Source: Streptomyces sp. 1222.5 (GTDB lineage: Bacteria > Actinomycetota > Actinomycetes > Streptomycetales > Streptomycetaceae). Taken from it: 64,000 nt of DNA. A program made the position numbers and the translations under genes. This document shows positions 41,995 to 50,131 of the stretch, piece by piece. The stretch covers positions 7,748,001-7,812,000 of the forward strand of contig NZ_FNSZ01000001.1 of the NCBI RefSeq assembly GCF_900105245.1, in the 5' to 3' direction. The notes beneath the pieces were generated by a model. That model saw only the letters and a program-made list of their open reading frames with translations, ran no database searches and had not been told where the DNA came from. The first letter of the stretch is position 1. Each line of letters starts with the position of its first letter.

Positions 41995-43047
41995 TCACCA
42001 GTAGTCGGGCAGGTGGTAGCGGTGGCTGTTGGTGGCGTGCCACTCGTGGTTGCCGGACACCCAGGCGGCGAGCCCCTGGGCGTAGCGCTCCACGAGGGGC
42101 GAGGTCGCGGACAGGACGGCCGACTCCTCCTCGAAGGCCTCCATGATCCGGTTGTGGATCTCGACCGACTTCAGATAGGCGGCCTTCAGCCCGCACCGGT
42201 CGTTGGCGGCGACGACCTGCGGGAGGTTCAGATGGGTCGGATCGCTCGCCAGTTCCTTGGTGAAGGAGTAGAGGTCGTTCACGATGGTGGTCGCGTTGCA
42301 CGCCAGCGCGGTGATCCGCTGGATCTCCGGGCGGGCGTAGATCTGCTCGGGCAGTTCGTAGCCGTCCACCGCGTCCACGATCGACAGACACGGACGGAAG
42401 TTGTTGAACTGCCGCATCACCAGGTACTCCCACACCCTCGGCACGTACCGGGTCTCGGCCCAGGCCGCCTCCGCGAGATAGCCGAGGTGGAGCCGGGCGA
42501 TGTCGTGCACGAACCGGCCGGTCTGGCTGGGGGTGGCGAAGGCGCCGAAGTCGGCGAGGGCGAAGTGGTACGAGCGCAGCGGACCGTCGGCCCGTACGCC
42601 CTCGCGCCACTCCTCCTCCAGCTCCGGGACGCCGTGGTAGGGGTCGATGGCCGACTGGGCCATGATCAGCCGGCCGCCGAGACCGCGGCGCGCTCCGCCC
42701 CGGCCCTCGTCCTCCTCGCAGTAGCAGGAGTCGACGACGTTCTCGGCGAGCAGCAGCTGGCCGGCCACCGTCAGACGCTCCAGGTCGAGGGCGCCCGGAT
42801 GCTGGAGCACGACGGCCCGGCCGAACTGGAACCCGGCGAAGTCCCCCTTCCAGGCCTCGGGGAACAGGTCCAGGCCGCGGGCCCAGGTCTCCAGCCGGCG
42901 GTCGATCTCGGCGGCCTTCGCGGGGTCGGCGGGGACGGCCGGCCGGTGGTGCAGCCCGGGGACGGCCCCGGTGCGCCGCTCGCGGCGCAGGCTCCGGGCG
43001 ATGTCGGGCGGCCCGGGCAGCGTGTAGGAGGGGGTGGGTGTGCTCAT
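41995..43047 (-). CDS. 2-methylisoborneol synthase-like terpene cyclase, encapsulin cargo
   Basis: A 350-residue class I terpene cyclase. The second metal motif is intact (NDLYSFTKE, about 257-265). The first reads VVDSCYCEEDEG (Asp near 106), where 2-methylisoborneol synthases have two adjacent Asp (DDCYCED); here the second is Ser. The N-terminal disordered segment before the catalytic domain is about 45-50 residues, shorter than the roughly 100 of the S. coelicolor enzyme; that segment carries encapsulin-targeting motifs in this family. It probably cyclises 2-methylgeranyl diphosphate to 2-methylisoborneol or a relative. The start at 43047 is 16 nt after the shell gene. Confidence 0.87.
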   Translation of the reverse strand: MSTPTPSYTLPGPPDIARSLRRERRTGAVPGLHHRPAVPADPAKAAEIDRRLETWARGLDLFPEAWKGDFAGFQFGRAVVLQHPGALDLERLTVAGQLLLAENVVDSCYCEEDEGRGGARRGLGGRLIMAQSAIDPYHGVPELEEEWREGVRADGPLRSYHFALADFGAFATPSQTGRFVHDIARLHLGYLAEAAWAETRYVPRVWEYLVMRQFNNFRPCLSIVDAVDGYELPEQIYARPEIQRITALACNATTIVNDLYSFTKELASDPTHLNLPQVVAANDRCGLKAAYLKSVEIHNRIMEAFEEESAVLSATSPLVERYAQGLAAWVSGNHEWHATNSHRYHLPDYW

Positions 43048-43063
43048 GGCGCGCTCCAGGCCG

Positions 43064-44506
43064 TCAGTCGGCGGTCCGGCCGAGCTGGACGTTCTCCAGG
43101 ATCCCCGCCGCGTCGGGGACCAGGATGGCCAGCGAGTAGTAGGCCGTGACGAGGTAGTTGATGATGGCCGCGCCGTCGATGCCCATGAAGCGGACGTTCA
43201 GCCCCGGCTGGTACTCCTCCGGGATACCGGTCTGGTAGAGGCCGACGACGCCCTGGTCGGCCTCACCGGTGCGCAGCGCGATGATGCTGGTGGTGTGGTT
43301 CGCGCTGATCGGGATCTTGCTGCACGGGAGGATCGGCACCCCGCGCCAGGCGGGCATCTCGTGGCCGTCGACGCTCGCGGTGCCCGGCACCAGGCCGCGC
43401 CTGTTGCACTGCCGGAAGATGGCCGCGATCGCCTTCGGATGGGCGAGGAACACCTTGGTCTTGCGCCGCATGGACAGCAGTTCGTCCATGTCGTCCGGCG
43501 TCGGCGGCCCCGTGTAGGTGCTGATCCGCTGGCCGTAGTCGACGTTGTGGAGCAGCCCGAACTCCCGGTTGTTGACCAGCTCCCATTCCTGCCGCTCGCG
43601 GATCTCCTCCACGGTCAGCCGCAGCTGCTGGGCGGTCTGGTCCATCGGGTCGTTGTAGAGGTCGGCCACCCGGGTGTGCACCCGCAGCACCGTCTGGGTG
43701 AGGGACAACTCGTATTCGCGCGGGGTCACTTCGTAGTCGACGAAGCCGCCGGGCAGCGTCGGCTCGCCCACATGGCCGGCCTGCACCGGGACCTCCGCCT
43801 CGCCCTTGCGGTTCATCGGCCTGCGCTGCCGCTCGACATAGGCCTGGAGGTGGGCGGCGAGCGACGGCGCCCGCTCGGTGAGCTCCTCCACCCCGTCCCA
43901 GGGCAGCGCCAGCACCACGCCCGCGGTCTCGGCGCGCACCGAGGCCAGCCACAGCGGATCGGACTGCCCGACCGCCTCGTCCCCCATCTGATCGCCGCCG
44001 GTGACGACCCCGATGATCTCCTCCTCCCCGTACTTGCCGGTCGTGTAGCGGGTGAACCGCCCGTGCACGACGAGATAGGCCTCGGTCACCGGCTGACCCG
44101 CCTCGAACAGCACCTGGCCGGCGCGCACGTCCCGGGACCGGAAACGGCCGGCGAGCTCCCGCAGCACCTCCGCGTCGTCGTAGCCGCGCAGGATCGGCAA
44201 CTCGGTCAGCGTCTGCGGGACGACCCGGATGTCGTCGGCGCCGTGGTGCTCGAACTGCACGCGCCCGCGGCCGGTGCGCAGCTGGAGCCGCCGGTTGACC
44301 CGGTAGGCGCCGCCCTTGACGTCCACCCACGGCAGGGACTTCAGCAGCCATCGCGAGGTGATGGCCTGCATCTGGGGTTCGGTCTTGGTGGTGCTGGTGA
44401 GCTGGCGGGCCGCTCGGGTGCTCAGGCTGGTGAGCTGCCCGTCGGCCGGGGCCTCGGGGCCCGGTTCATCGACTGCTGGACCGGTGGCGATGTCCGGAGT
44501 GGACAC
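43064..44506 (-). CDS. Family 2B encapsulin shell protein with cyclic-nucleotide-binding-like insertion
   Basis: A 480-residue protein of the EshA/family 2B encapsulin type. The HK97-like shell fold is split: an N-terminal part (ITSRWLLKSLPWVDVKGGAY) and a C-terminal part (EYELSLTQTVLRVHTRVADLY; FLLHNVDYGQRI-like region; GLNVRFMGIDGAAIINYLVT). Between them, about residues 90-215, is a cNMP-binding-like beta-roll (RAGQVLFEAGQPVTEAYLVV; GVVTGGDQMGDEAV) whose phosphate-binding motif is incomplete. It assembles a nanocompartment that packages the terpene cyclase encoded next. First gene of the operon; promoter within 44507-44816. Confidence 0.93.
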   Translation of the reverse strand: MSTPDIATGPAVDEPGPEAPADGQLTSLSTRAARQLTSTTKTEPQMQAITSRWLLKSLPWVDVKGGAYRVNRRLQLRTGRGRVQFEHHGADDIRVVPQTLTELPILRGYDDAEVLRELAGRFRSRDVRAGQVLFEAGQPVTEAYLVVHGRFTRYTTGKYGEEEIIGVVTGGDQMGDEAVGQSDPLWLASVRAETAGVVLALPWDGVEELTERAPSLAAHLQAYVERQRRPMNRKGEAEVPVQAGHVGEPTLPGGFVDYEVTPREYELSLTQTVLRVHTRVADLYNDPMDQTAQQLRLTVEEIRERQEWELVNNREFGLLHNVDYGQRISTYTGPPTPDDMDELLSMRRKTKVFLAHPKAIAAIFRQCNRRGLVPGTASVDGHEMPAWRGVPILPCSKIPISANHTTSIIALRTGEADQGVVGLYQTGIPEEYQPGLNVRFMGIDGAAIINYLVTAYYSLAILVPDAAGILENVQLGRTAD

Positions 44507-44816
44507 ATTCCCTCCTGCGAAGTGGCGGACAGGGGTGATGCGGATCGGTCGGTGGTGCGCGGGGTGCCGGTGCGCTCGGACCAGCCAAACAGCACTCGTG
44601 AGCCGGGGGGTACAGCGCGCGGGGGGCGGTTTTGATCAAGAGGTGGTGCAAACCAGCCGGTGAGGGCGTCCGGTGCCGTGCGCCGTGATCGCGCGCCGGT
44701 CGGCTGCTCCCGCGCCCCTGTGTGAACGAGGTCCGCGCCGTTCGCCGCGCGGGCCCGGCACAGGATGGCTAGCGTGATGTCCCGGGAGAGTCCGTGCGAT
44801 CGAGAGGGCCCCGGCC
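44507..44816. other. Divergent promoter region, encapsulin operon / VOC gene
   Basis: 310 nt without a credible gene. It must contain the encapsulin operon promoter (minus strand) and the promoter of the VOC gene. I see no clear -35/-10 pair or long palindrome. The most AT-rich stretch is near 44630-44655 (GGTTTTGATCAAGAGG). Confidence 0.45.
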
Positions 44817-45611
44817 ATGGCCGTGCAACCTGAAGGAAAGCCCTGCTGGGCCGATGCGATGTTCGGCGACCTCGAGGGCGCCAAGCGCTTCTACGGCGAG
44901 GTCCTCGGCTGGACCTTCGGCGAGTCGTCGTCGGAGTACGGCCACTACACGCAGGCCTACGCGGACGGCAAGGCGGTGGCCGCCGTCGTCCCGCCCATGC
45001 CCGGCCAGGAGGGGCAGTCGCAGTGGTGCCTCTACTTCGCCTCGCCGGACGCCGCCGCCAGCGCGGAGAAGATCCGTGAGAACGGCGGCGAGGTGCTGAT
45101 GGAGCCGATGCAGGTCGGCGATTTCGGCACCATGTGCCTGGCCCGGGAGCCCAGCGGGGCCGTGTTCGGGGTCTGGCAGGGAGGCACCCACGAGGGCTTC
45201 GAGGCCGTGGCCACCCCGGGCGCCTACTGCTGGGCCGAGGTCTTCACCCGCGAGCCGGAGAAGGCCGACGGCTTCCTTTCCGGGGTCTTCCCCTTCCGGA
45301 TGAAGGAGATCGAGGACCACGCCATCGACTTCCGCATGTTCGACATCGGTGAGGAGACCGTCCTCGGCCGGATGAAGATGACGGACGACTTCCCGCCCGA
45401 GGTGCCCTCGTACATCAACGTCTACTTCACGGTCGACGACTGCGACGAGGCCGTCGCACGGGCCACCAAGCTCGGCGGGATCCTCCGCTTCGGGCCGATG
45501 AGCAGCCCCTTCGGCCGGTTCGCGGCGCTCAGCGATCCGCAGGGCGCGAACTTCTCGGTGATCGACATCACCACCACCGAGGGTGAGATGCCGAGGGTCA
45601 AGGAGGTCTGA
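44817..45611 (+). CDS. Two-domain VOC protein
   Basis: A 264-residue protein made of two VOC domains: residues 8-120 (CWADAMFGDLEGAKRFYGEV to AVFGVWQGG) and 135-255 (AYCWAEVFTREPEKADGF to ALSDPQGANFSVI). Homologues are called glyoxalase/hydroxylase-like proteins in Streptomyces, but no reaction is known. The gene stands alone and is divergent from the encapsulin operon. The ATG at 44817 has no clear ribosome-binding site. Confidence 0.88.
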   Translation: MAVQPEGKPCWADAMFGDLEGAKRFYGEVLGWTFGESSSEYGHYTQAYADGKAVAAVVPPMPGQEGQSQWCLYFASPDAAASAEKIRENGGEVLMEPMQVGDFGTMCLAREPSGAVFGVWQGGTHEGFEAVATPGAYCWAEVFTREPEKADGFLSGVFPFRMKEIEDHAIDFRMFDIGEETVLGRMKMTDDFPPEVPSYINVYFTVDDCDEAVARATKLGGILRFGPMSSPFGRFAALSDPQGANFSVIDITTTEGEMPRVKEV

Positions 45612-45657
45612 CCGGGGCCGGAACGCCGGCCTGCCGGGCCATGGCATGATCGAGCGC

Positions 45658-46341
45658 ATGCGTGAACGTGTGGTGGCCGCGTGCGACGGGGCTTCGAAGG
45701 GAAACCCCGGACCGGCCGGATGGGCATGGGTGGTCTCCGACGACGAGCGGACCGCGGCCCGCTGGGAGGCGGGCCCGCTCGGCCGGGCCACCAACAACGT
45801 GGCCGAGCTGACCGCCCTGGAGCGTCTGCTCGCGGCCGTGGACCCGGACGTACCGCTGGAGATCCGGATGGACTCCCAGTACGCGATGAAGGCCGTCACC
45901 ACCTGGCTGCCCGGCTGGAAGCGCAACGGCTGGAAGACGGCCGCCGGCAAGCCCGTCGCCAATCAGGACCTGGTCGTCCGCATCGACGAACTCCTCGACG
46001 GCCGGTCCGTCGAGTTCCGCTACGTCCCCGCCCACCAGGTCGACGGCGACCCGCTGAACGACTTCGCCGACCGTGCGGCCAGCCAGGCGGCCACCGTGCA
46101 GGAGGCGGCGGGCAGTGCCCTCGGCTCCGCGGAGCCGCCGCCGTCGCCGGACACCCCGGCGGCGGCCGGGGCACCGCGCAAGAAGACGCCCCGCCGCACC
46201 GGCGGCGGAGCGTCCTCCCGCACCATCAAGGCCAAGTTCCCCGGCCGCTGCCCGTGCGGCCGCTCCTACGCGGCCGGCGAGGCGATCGCCAAGAACGCGC
46301 AGGGCTGGGGCCACCCGGAGTGCCGTACGGCCGGGGCCTGA
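45658..46341 (+). CDS. rnhA: Ribonuclease HI with C-terminal zinc-ribbon-like region
   Basis: A 227-residue protein. Residues 1-145 form an RNase HI fold with the catalytic set visible: Asp in VAACDGASKGNPGPAGWAW, Glu in NNVAELTALERLL, Asp in RMDSQYAMKA and Asp in NDFADRAASQ. A Pro/Lys-rich linker (about 155-190) leads to RCPCGRSYAAGEAIAKN and HPECR, a probable zinc-binding ribbon. The enzyme cleaves RNA in RNA-DNA hybrids. CATGAT lies 7 nt before the ATG at 45658, supporting that start over 45646. Its stop (TGA) abuts the tyrosinase stop (TCA) in TGATCA. Confidence 0.9.
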   Translation: MRERVVAACDGASKGNPGPAGWAWVVSDDERTAARWEAGPLGRATNNVAELTALERLLAAVDPDVPLEIRMDSQYAMKAVTTWLPGWKRNGWKTAAGKPVANQDLVVRIDELLDGRSVEFRYVPAHQVDGDPLNDFADRAASQAATVQEAAGSALGSAEPPPSPDTPAAAGAPRKKTPRRTGGGASSRTIKAKFPGRCPCGRSYAAGEAIAKNAQGWGHPECRTAGA

Positions 46342-47163
46342 TCAGACGTCGAACGTGTAGTGCTTCGTGTGGTCCAGCAGCTCCACCGGGCGCACGTCGT
46401 TCCACGGCTTCATCGTGTCGTTCAGGTCCACGACGTCCGCGGTGCCGCCCGTGGGCACGTAACCGGCGCCCGGGTGCCGGCGCTGCCACTCGGCCCACAG
46501 CTTGTCGACGAAGGCGTGGTGCAGCCAGAACACCGGGTCGTTGGGGGAGACCCCGGTGGCCATCTGCCCGCCCACCCATACATGGACCCGGTTGTGCAGG
46601 TTGACCCCGCGCCACCCCTCCAGGTGGTTGCGGAAGCCGTCCGAGGCGCTGTTGTACGGCGGCATGTCGTACGTCTCCATCGCCAGTACCGACTCCACCT
46701 CGGCCCGCGTCGGCAGGTCACGCACGGACGTGCCGAGCGAGCGGCGCAGGAAGGTCCGGCCGTCCACCCGCACGTTGATCGGCCAGTTGCCGGTGGACGC
46801 GGCGAACGGGCCGTCCGTCACCCGGCCGTCCGAGCTGCGCCCGGTACCGCCGAGGAAGTCCGGCGCCCACAGCGAGGCGCGGACCGTGCGGTCGGTGCTC
46901 CAGTCCCAGTACGGCAGCGCCACCGAGGAGTCCACCGACTGCAGCGCCGCCTCGAAGTCGAGCAGGAATCTGCGGTGCCAGGGCAGGAAGGACGGGGAAC
47001 GGTGGCCGGTGCGCTCACCGCCGTCGGTGTCGGACATGATGAACTCGTTGTGCGTGCGGACGAAATCATCGTAGCGTCCGTCGCGCTTGAGCGCTATGAA
47101 GGCGTCGGTGAGCCGCTTCTTCTCGGTGGCGGTCAGGGCGGCCTGGTTCTTGCGTACGGTCAT
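46342..47163 (-). CDS. melC2: Tyrosinase
   Basis: A 273-residue type 3 copper enzyme. CuA histidines lie in FVRTHNEFIMSD, TGHRSPSFLPWHRRF; CuB histidines in NLHNRVHVWVGG and FWLHHAFVDKLW. It has no signal peptide and is exported by the Tat route in complex with MelC1. It oxidises monophenols to quinones, giving melanin. The ATG at 47163 lies 35 nt after melC1, in the usual melC1-melC2 operon order. Confidence 0.96.
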   Translation of the reverse strand: MTVRKNQAALTATEKKRLTDAFIALKRDGRYDDFVRTHNEFIMSDTDGGERTGHRSPSFLPWHRRFLLDFEAALQSVDSSVALPYWDWSTDRTVRASLWAPDFLGGTGRSSDGRVTDGPFAASTGNWPINVRVDGRTFLRRSLGTSVRDLPTRAEVESVLAMETYDMPPYNSASDGFRNHLEGWRGVNLHNRVHVWVGGQMATGVSPNDPVFWLHHAFVDKLWAEWQRRHPGAGYVPTGGTADVVDLNDTMKPWNDVRPVELLDHTKHYTFDV

Positions 47164-47198
47164 GGTGCGGGTGGCTCCGTAGATCCTTGCGGGGGCGG

Positions 47199-47579
47199 TC
47201 AGTTGGCGGGGAAGGGCAGCAGGGCCGCGCCCTGCAGCTCGTCCACCGCGGCACGGGCGGCGGCACGCGGGTTCGGCACCGGGTCGTAGTGGCTGACCAC
47301 GCTGATCCAGGTGCCGTCGGCGTTCTGCATCAGGTGCAGCTGCACGCCGTCGACGAACACCGCGTAGCCGCCGCCGTGTTCGTGGTGGTGACCGCCTCCG
47401 CTCGACGGCCGGCCCTGTATCCGGCGGCCCTTGTAGACCTCGTCGAAGGTGTCGGGTGCGGTGTGGCCGTGGTCGTGTCCGGCGGCCGAGGCGGCCGGCG
47501 CGACCAGCGCGGCGGCCGAGGCCGTCGCGGCCAGGGCGGCCGCCGTGGTGAGCGCGCGGCGCCGGGTGATGTCGGGCAT
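47199..47579 (-). CDS. melC1: Tyrosinase caddie/cofactor protein
   Basis: A 126-residue protein with a Tat-type signal (ITRRRALTTAAALAATASAA, cut near residue 33). The mature part is His-rich (GHDHGHTAPD; GGGHHHEHGGGYAVFVDG), as in the copper-delivery and chaperone protein that forms a transient complex with MelC2 and carries it through the Tat system. The C-terminal WISVVSHYDPV contains the Tyr that, in known structures, enters the MelC2 active site. First gene of the mel operon. Confidence 0.95.
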   Translation of the reverse strand: MPDITRRRALTTAAALAATASAAALVAPAASAAGHDHGHTAPDTFDEVYKGRRIQGRPSSGGGHHHEHGGGYAVFVDGVQLHLMQNADGTWISVVSHYDPVPNPRAAARAAVDELQGAALLPFPAN

Positions 47580-47917
47580 GCGGGTCCTCCAGGAGGGTGT
47601 TCCGGTGGTGACGACGCATGCCTATCGGGGGGTTCGGGGGCGCGGGAAATTCCGCGCGCCCGGTTGGCTACGATCCGGACAATTACCCACATGCGGTACG
47701 GATTTGAACCAAGATGATCTTGCTGTGGAGTCGGTCGGATCGGCCCGGAACGGGGAGTTCCTTGCCGAAGCACCCGGATTCGCGGTGGTCCTTGCCGGGC
47801 ATGGCGCGCCAGGGTGGCACGGCTCACCGCGCCGAATTGACGTGATCGCGCGATCCCGGACCCTGCTACCCTGCGGTGCCGTTCGGACACGTTGGGTGAC
47901 TGTCAGGGGTGTGCGCG
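47580..47917. other. Divergent promoter region, mel operon / FAD monooxygenase
   Basis: 338 nt without a gene. The region from 47650 to 47740 is AT-richer than the surroundings and contains a perfect 13-bp palindrome CAAGATGATCTTG (47710-47722) and a GC-rich imperfect hairpin near 47648-47670 (GGCGCGGG...CCGCGCGCC). It must hold the melC promoter. I could not place convincing -35/-10 elements. Confidence 0.5.
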
Positions 47918-49114
47918 GTGAAGGTCGTCTGTGTCGGAGGGGGCCCCGCGGGCCTGTATCTCGCCATCCTGCTCAAACGGCAGGACCCGGCGCACGAGAT
48001 CACGGTCCACGAGCGCAACCCGGAGGGCTCGACCTACGGCTGGGGTGTGACGTACTGGCGCGGTCTGCTCGACAGGCTCCAGGAGCACGACGTCGCCTCG
48101 GCCCGGGCGATCGAGGAGGCGTCCGTCCGCTGGCACGAAGGGGTCGCCCGGGTGGGGGACCTGACGGCACGTCAGCGCGGGGACGAGGGTTTCGGCATCG
48201 GCCGCCACCGGCTGCTCGACCTGCTCGCCGACCGGGCCCGCACCCTCGGGGTGCGCCTGGAGTACGAGAGCGAGATCGGCGCGCCGCCCGCCGGCGCCGA
48301 CCTCGTCGTCGCGGCCGACGGGGTGCACAGCGCCCTGCGCGCCCACCACGCCGGGCACTTCGGCACCGAGGTCACCGCCGGCCGCAACCACTACATCTGG
48401 CTCGGCACCACCAAGGTCTTCGACGCCTTCACCTTCGCCTTCACCGAGACCGGGCACGGCTGGATCTGGGCCTACGGCTACGGCTACGGCGACGGTCACA
48501 GCACCTGTGTCGTCGAGTGCTCCCCGGAGACCTTCACCGGCCTCGGGCTGGACCGGGCCGACCGGGGCGAAGGCCTGGCCCTGCTGGAGAAGCTCTTCGC
48601 GGGCGTCCTGGACGGCCACCCGCTCATCGGCCGCGACGGCGCCTCCTGGCTGAACTTCCGCACCCTCACCAACCGGGCCTGGCACCACGGCAACCTCGTC
48701 CTGCTCGGCGACGCGGCCCACACCACGCACTACTCCATCGGCGCCGGCACCACCCTCGCACTGGAGGACGCCATGTGCCTCGCCGGCGCCCTGCGCGAGC
48801 ACGGCCGGCTGCCCGGGGCCCTCGCCGCCTACGAACGCCGGCGCCGGGCCGAGCTGCTGTCCGCGCAGAGCGCGGCCCGCTACAGCGCCCGGTGGTACGA
48901 GAACCTGCCCCGCTACATCCACCTGCCACCGCACCGGATGTTCGCCCTGCTCGGTCAGCGCCACTCGCCCCTGCTGCCCTACGTCCCGCCCCAGCTGTAC
49001 TACGGCCTCGACAAGGCGGCCGGGCGACTGGAGGTGCTGCGCAGGCTGAAGCGCTGGCTCGGCCCGAGAGCGGCACGAACCCTGCAGGCCCGCTCCGCGG
49101 CCCACCGGGACTGA
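47918..49114 (+). CDS. FAD-dependent aromatic monooxygenase
   Basis: A 398-residue group A flavoprotein monooxygenase: FAD motif VVCVGGGPAGLYLAILLKRQ, the NAD(P)H/FAD motif LVVAADGVHSALR and the second FAD motif LVLLGDAAHTTHYSIGAG. The second part resembles the salicylyl-CoA 5-hydroxylase-like half enzymes. The substrate is probably an aromatic acid or CoA ester. The GTG at 47918 with AGGGG upstream is preferred over GTG 47909. The lipase gene follows after 90 nt on the same strand. Confidence 0.88.
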   Translation: MKVVCVGGGPAGLYLAILLKRQDPAHEITVHERNPEGSTYGWGVTYWRGLLDRLQEHDVASARAIEEASVRWHEGVARVGDLTARQRGDEGFGIGRHRLLDLLADRARTLGVRLEYESEIGAPPAGADLVVAADGVHSALRAHHAGHFGTEVTAGRNHYIWLGTTKVFDAFTFAFTETGHGWIWAYGYGYGDGHSTCVVECSPETFTGLGLDRADRGEGLALLEKLFAGVLDGHPLIGRDGASWLNFRTLTNRAWHHGNLVLLGDAAHTTHYSIGAGTTLALEDAMCLAGALREHGRLPGALAAYERRRRAELLSAQSAARYSARWYENLPRYIHLPPHRMFALLGQRHSPLLPYVPPQLYYGLDKAAGRLEVLRRLKRWLGPRAARTLQARSAAHRD

Positions 49115-49204
49115 GGGCCCTCACCGGCCGGACCGCCCCCGCCTCCGGGGGAGCCGCCCCGGCGCAGTCCACAGCCCGCCCCGCCCCCGAAGGAGCCCCT
49201 GCCC

Positions 49205-50026
49205 ATGGCCGTACCCGTCGACTTCGACCACTCCGCGTCCGGCTACAGCCTGCGGCGTGCCTACTGGCTGGCCCGCGCGGCCGACCTCGCCTACCGGGAC
49301 CGGGCCGACATCGAGGAGCAGGCCGCACGGTGGGGGTTCGACCGGGTGCGGCACCACGAGACCCGGTTCACCCCGCCCTTCCCGCTGGCGGACACCCAGG
49401 CGTACACCCTCGCGAGCGACCGCATGATCGTCACGGCGTTCCGCGGTACCGAACCGGACGAGATCAAGGACTGGCTCTCCGACGCCACCACCCCGCCCCG
49501 GCCGGGACCCGGGGGCAACGGCTACGTCCACCACGGCTTCGCCGAGGCCCTGGACGCGGTCCACCCCGCCGTCGCCGGCGCCCTCGCGGAGCTGCGCACC
49601 GACGGGCAGAGCCTGTACTTCACCGGCCACAGCCTGGGCGGCGCCCTCGCCATGCTGGCCGGCGCCCGGCTGTACCTGGAGGCCCCGCACCTGACGGCGG
49701 ACGGCGTCTACACCTTCGGCCAGCCGCGCACCTGCGACCGGCTCCTCGCCGAGGCGTTCCACCAGGGATTCGGCGGCCGGATGTACCGCTTCGTCAACAA
49801 CAACGACATCGTGGCCCAGCTGCCGCCCGAGCCCGCGTACACCCATGTCCGGGCGCTGCGCTACATCGACTCCCGCGGAAAGCTGCACGAGACCATGCCC
49901 ATGTTCTCGGCCCTCTCCGACCGGGCGCGAGGACTCACCGCCGACGCCCTGGCGCCCGCCTCGGACGGCGTCCGCGACCACTTCATGCGCAGCTATCTGA
50001 CGGCCCTGGAGAAGAACCTGACATGA
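49205..50026 (+). CDS. Class 3 lipase-like alpha/beta hydrolase
   Basis: A 273-residue protein with the lipase serine elbow FTGHSLGGALAML, an oxyanion region VTAFRGTEPDEIKDW and the Asp/His part in NNNDIVAQLPPE and DHFMRSYL. This is the lipase_3 (fungal-like) pattern, but without a signal peptide, so it is predicted cytoplasmic or non-classically exported. The ATG at 49205 has AAGGAG upstream. It may be co-transcribed with the monooxygenase gene. Confidence 0.88.
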   Translation: MAVPVDFDHSASGYSLRRAYWLARAADLAYRDRADIEEQAARWGFDRVRHHETRFTPPFPLADTQAYTLASDRMIVTAFRGTEPDEIKDWLSDATTPPRPGPGGNGYVHHGFAEALDAVHPAVAGALAELRTDGQSLYFTGHSLGGALAMLAGARLYLEAPHLTADGVYTFGQPRTCDRLLAEAFHQGFGGRMYRFVNNNDIVAQLPPEPAYTHVRALRYIDSRGKLHETMPMFSALSDRARGLTADALAPASDGVRDHFMRSYLTALEKNLT

Positions 50027-50061
50027 CCGTGCAGGCCCGGCGACCGGGACGGACAATGTTG

Positions 50062-50102
50062 GTGAATGGCCATTCACTCGATAAGGTGAATTGTTATTCA
50101 CC
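50062..50102. promoter_or_regulatory. Two tandem TetR-type operators on the MFS promoter
   Basis: GTGAATGGCCATTCAC (50062-50077) and GGTGAATTGTTATTCACC (50085-50102) share the core GTGAAT-N4-ATTCAC, centres 24 bp apart. TTGGTG (50059-50064) and TAAGGT (50082-50087), 17 bp apart, form a plausible promoter in which the first operator fills the spacer and the second overlaps the -10 and start site. The TetR gene in the same operon is the likely binder. Confidence 0.85.
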
Positions 50103-50131
50103 ACGTCGCCACGCCGTCCCCAGGAGCGCCG

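Noticed and set aside
47648..47672. GC-rich hairpin in the mel promoter region
   Set aside because: Arms do not pair without a bulge and its role cannot be supported; mentioned only in the intergenic entry.
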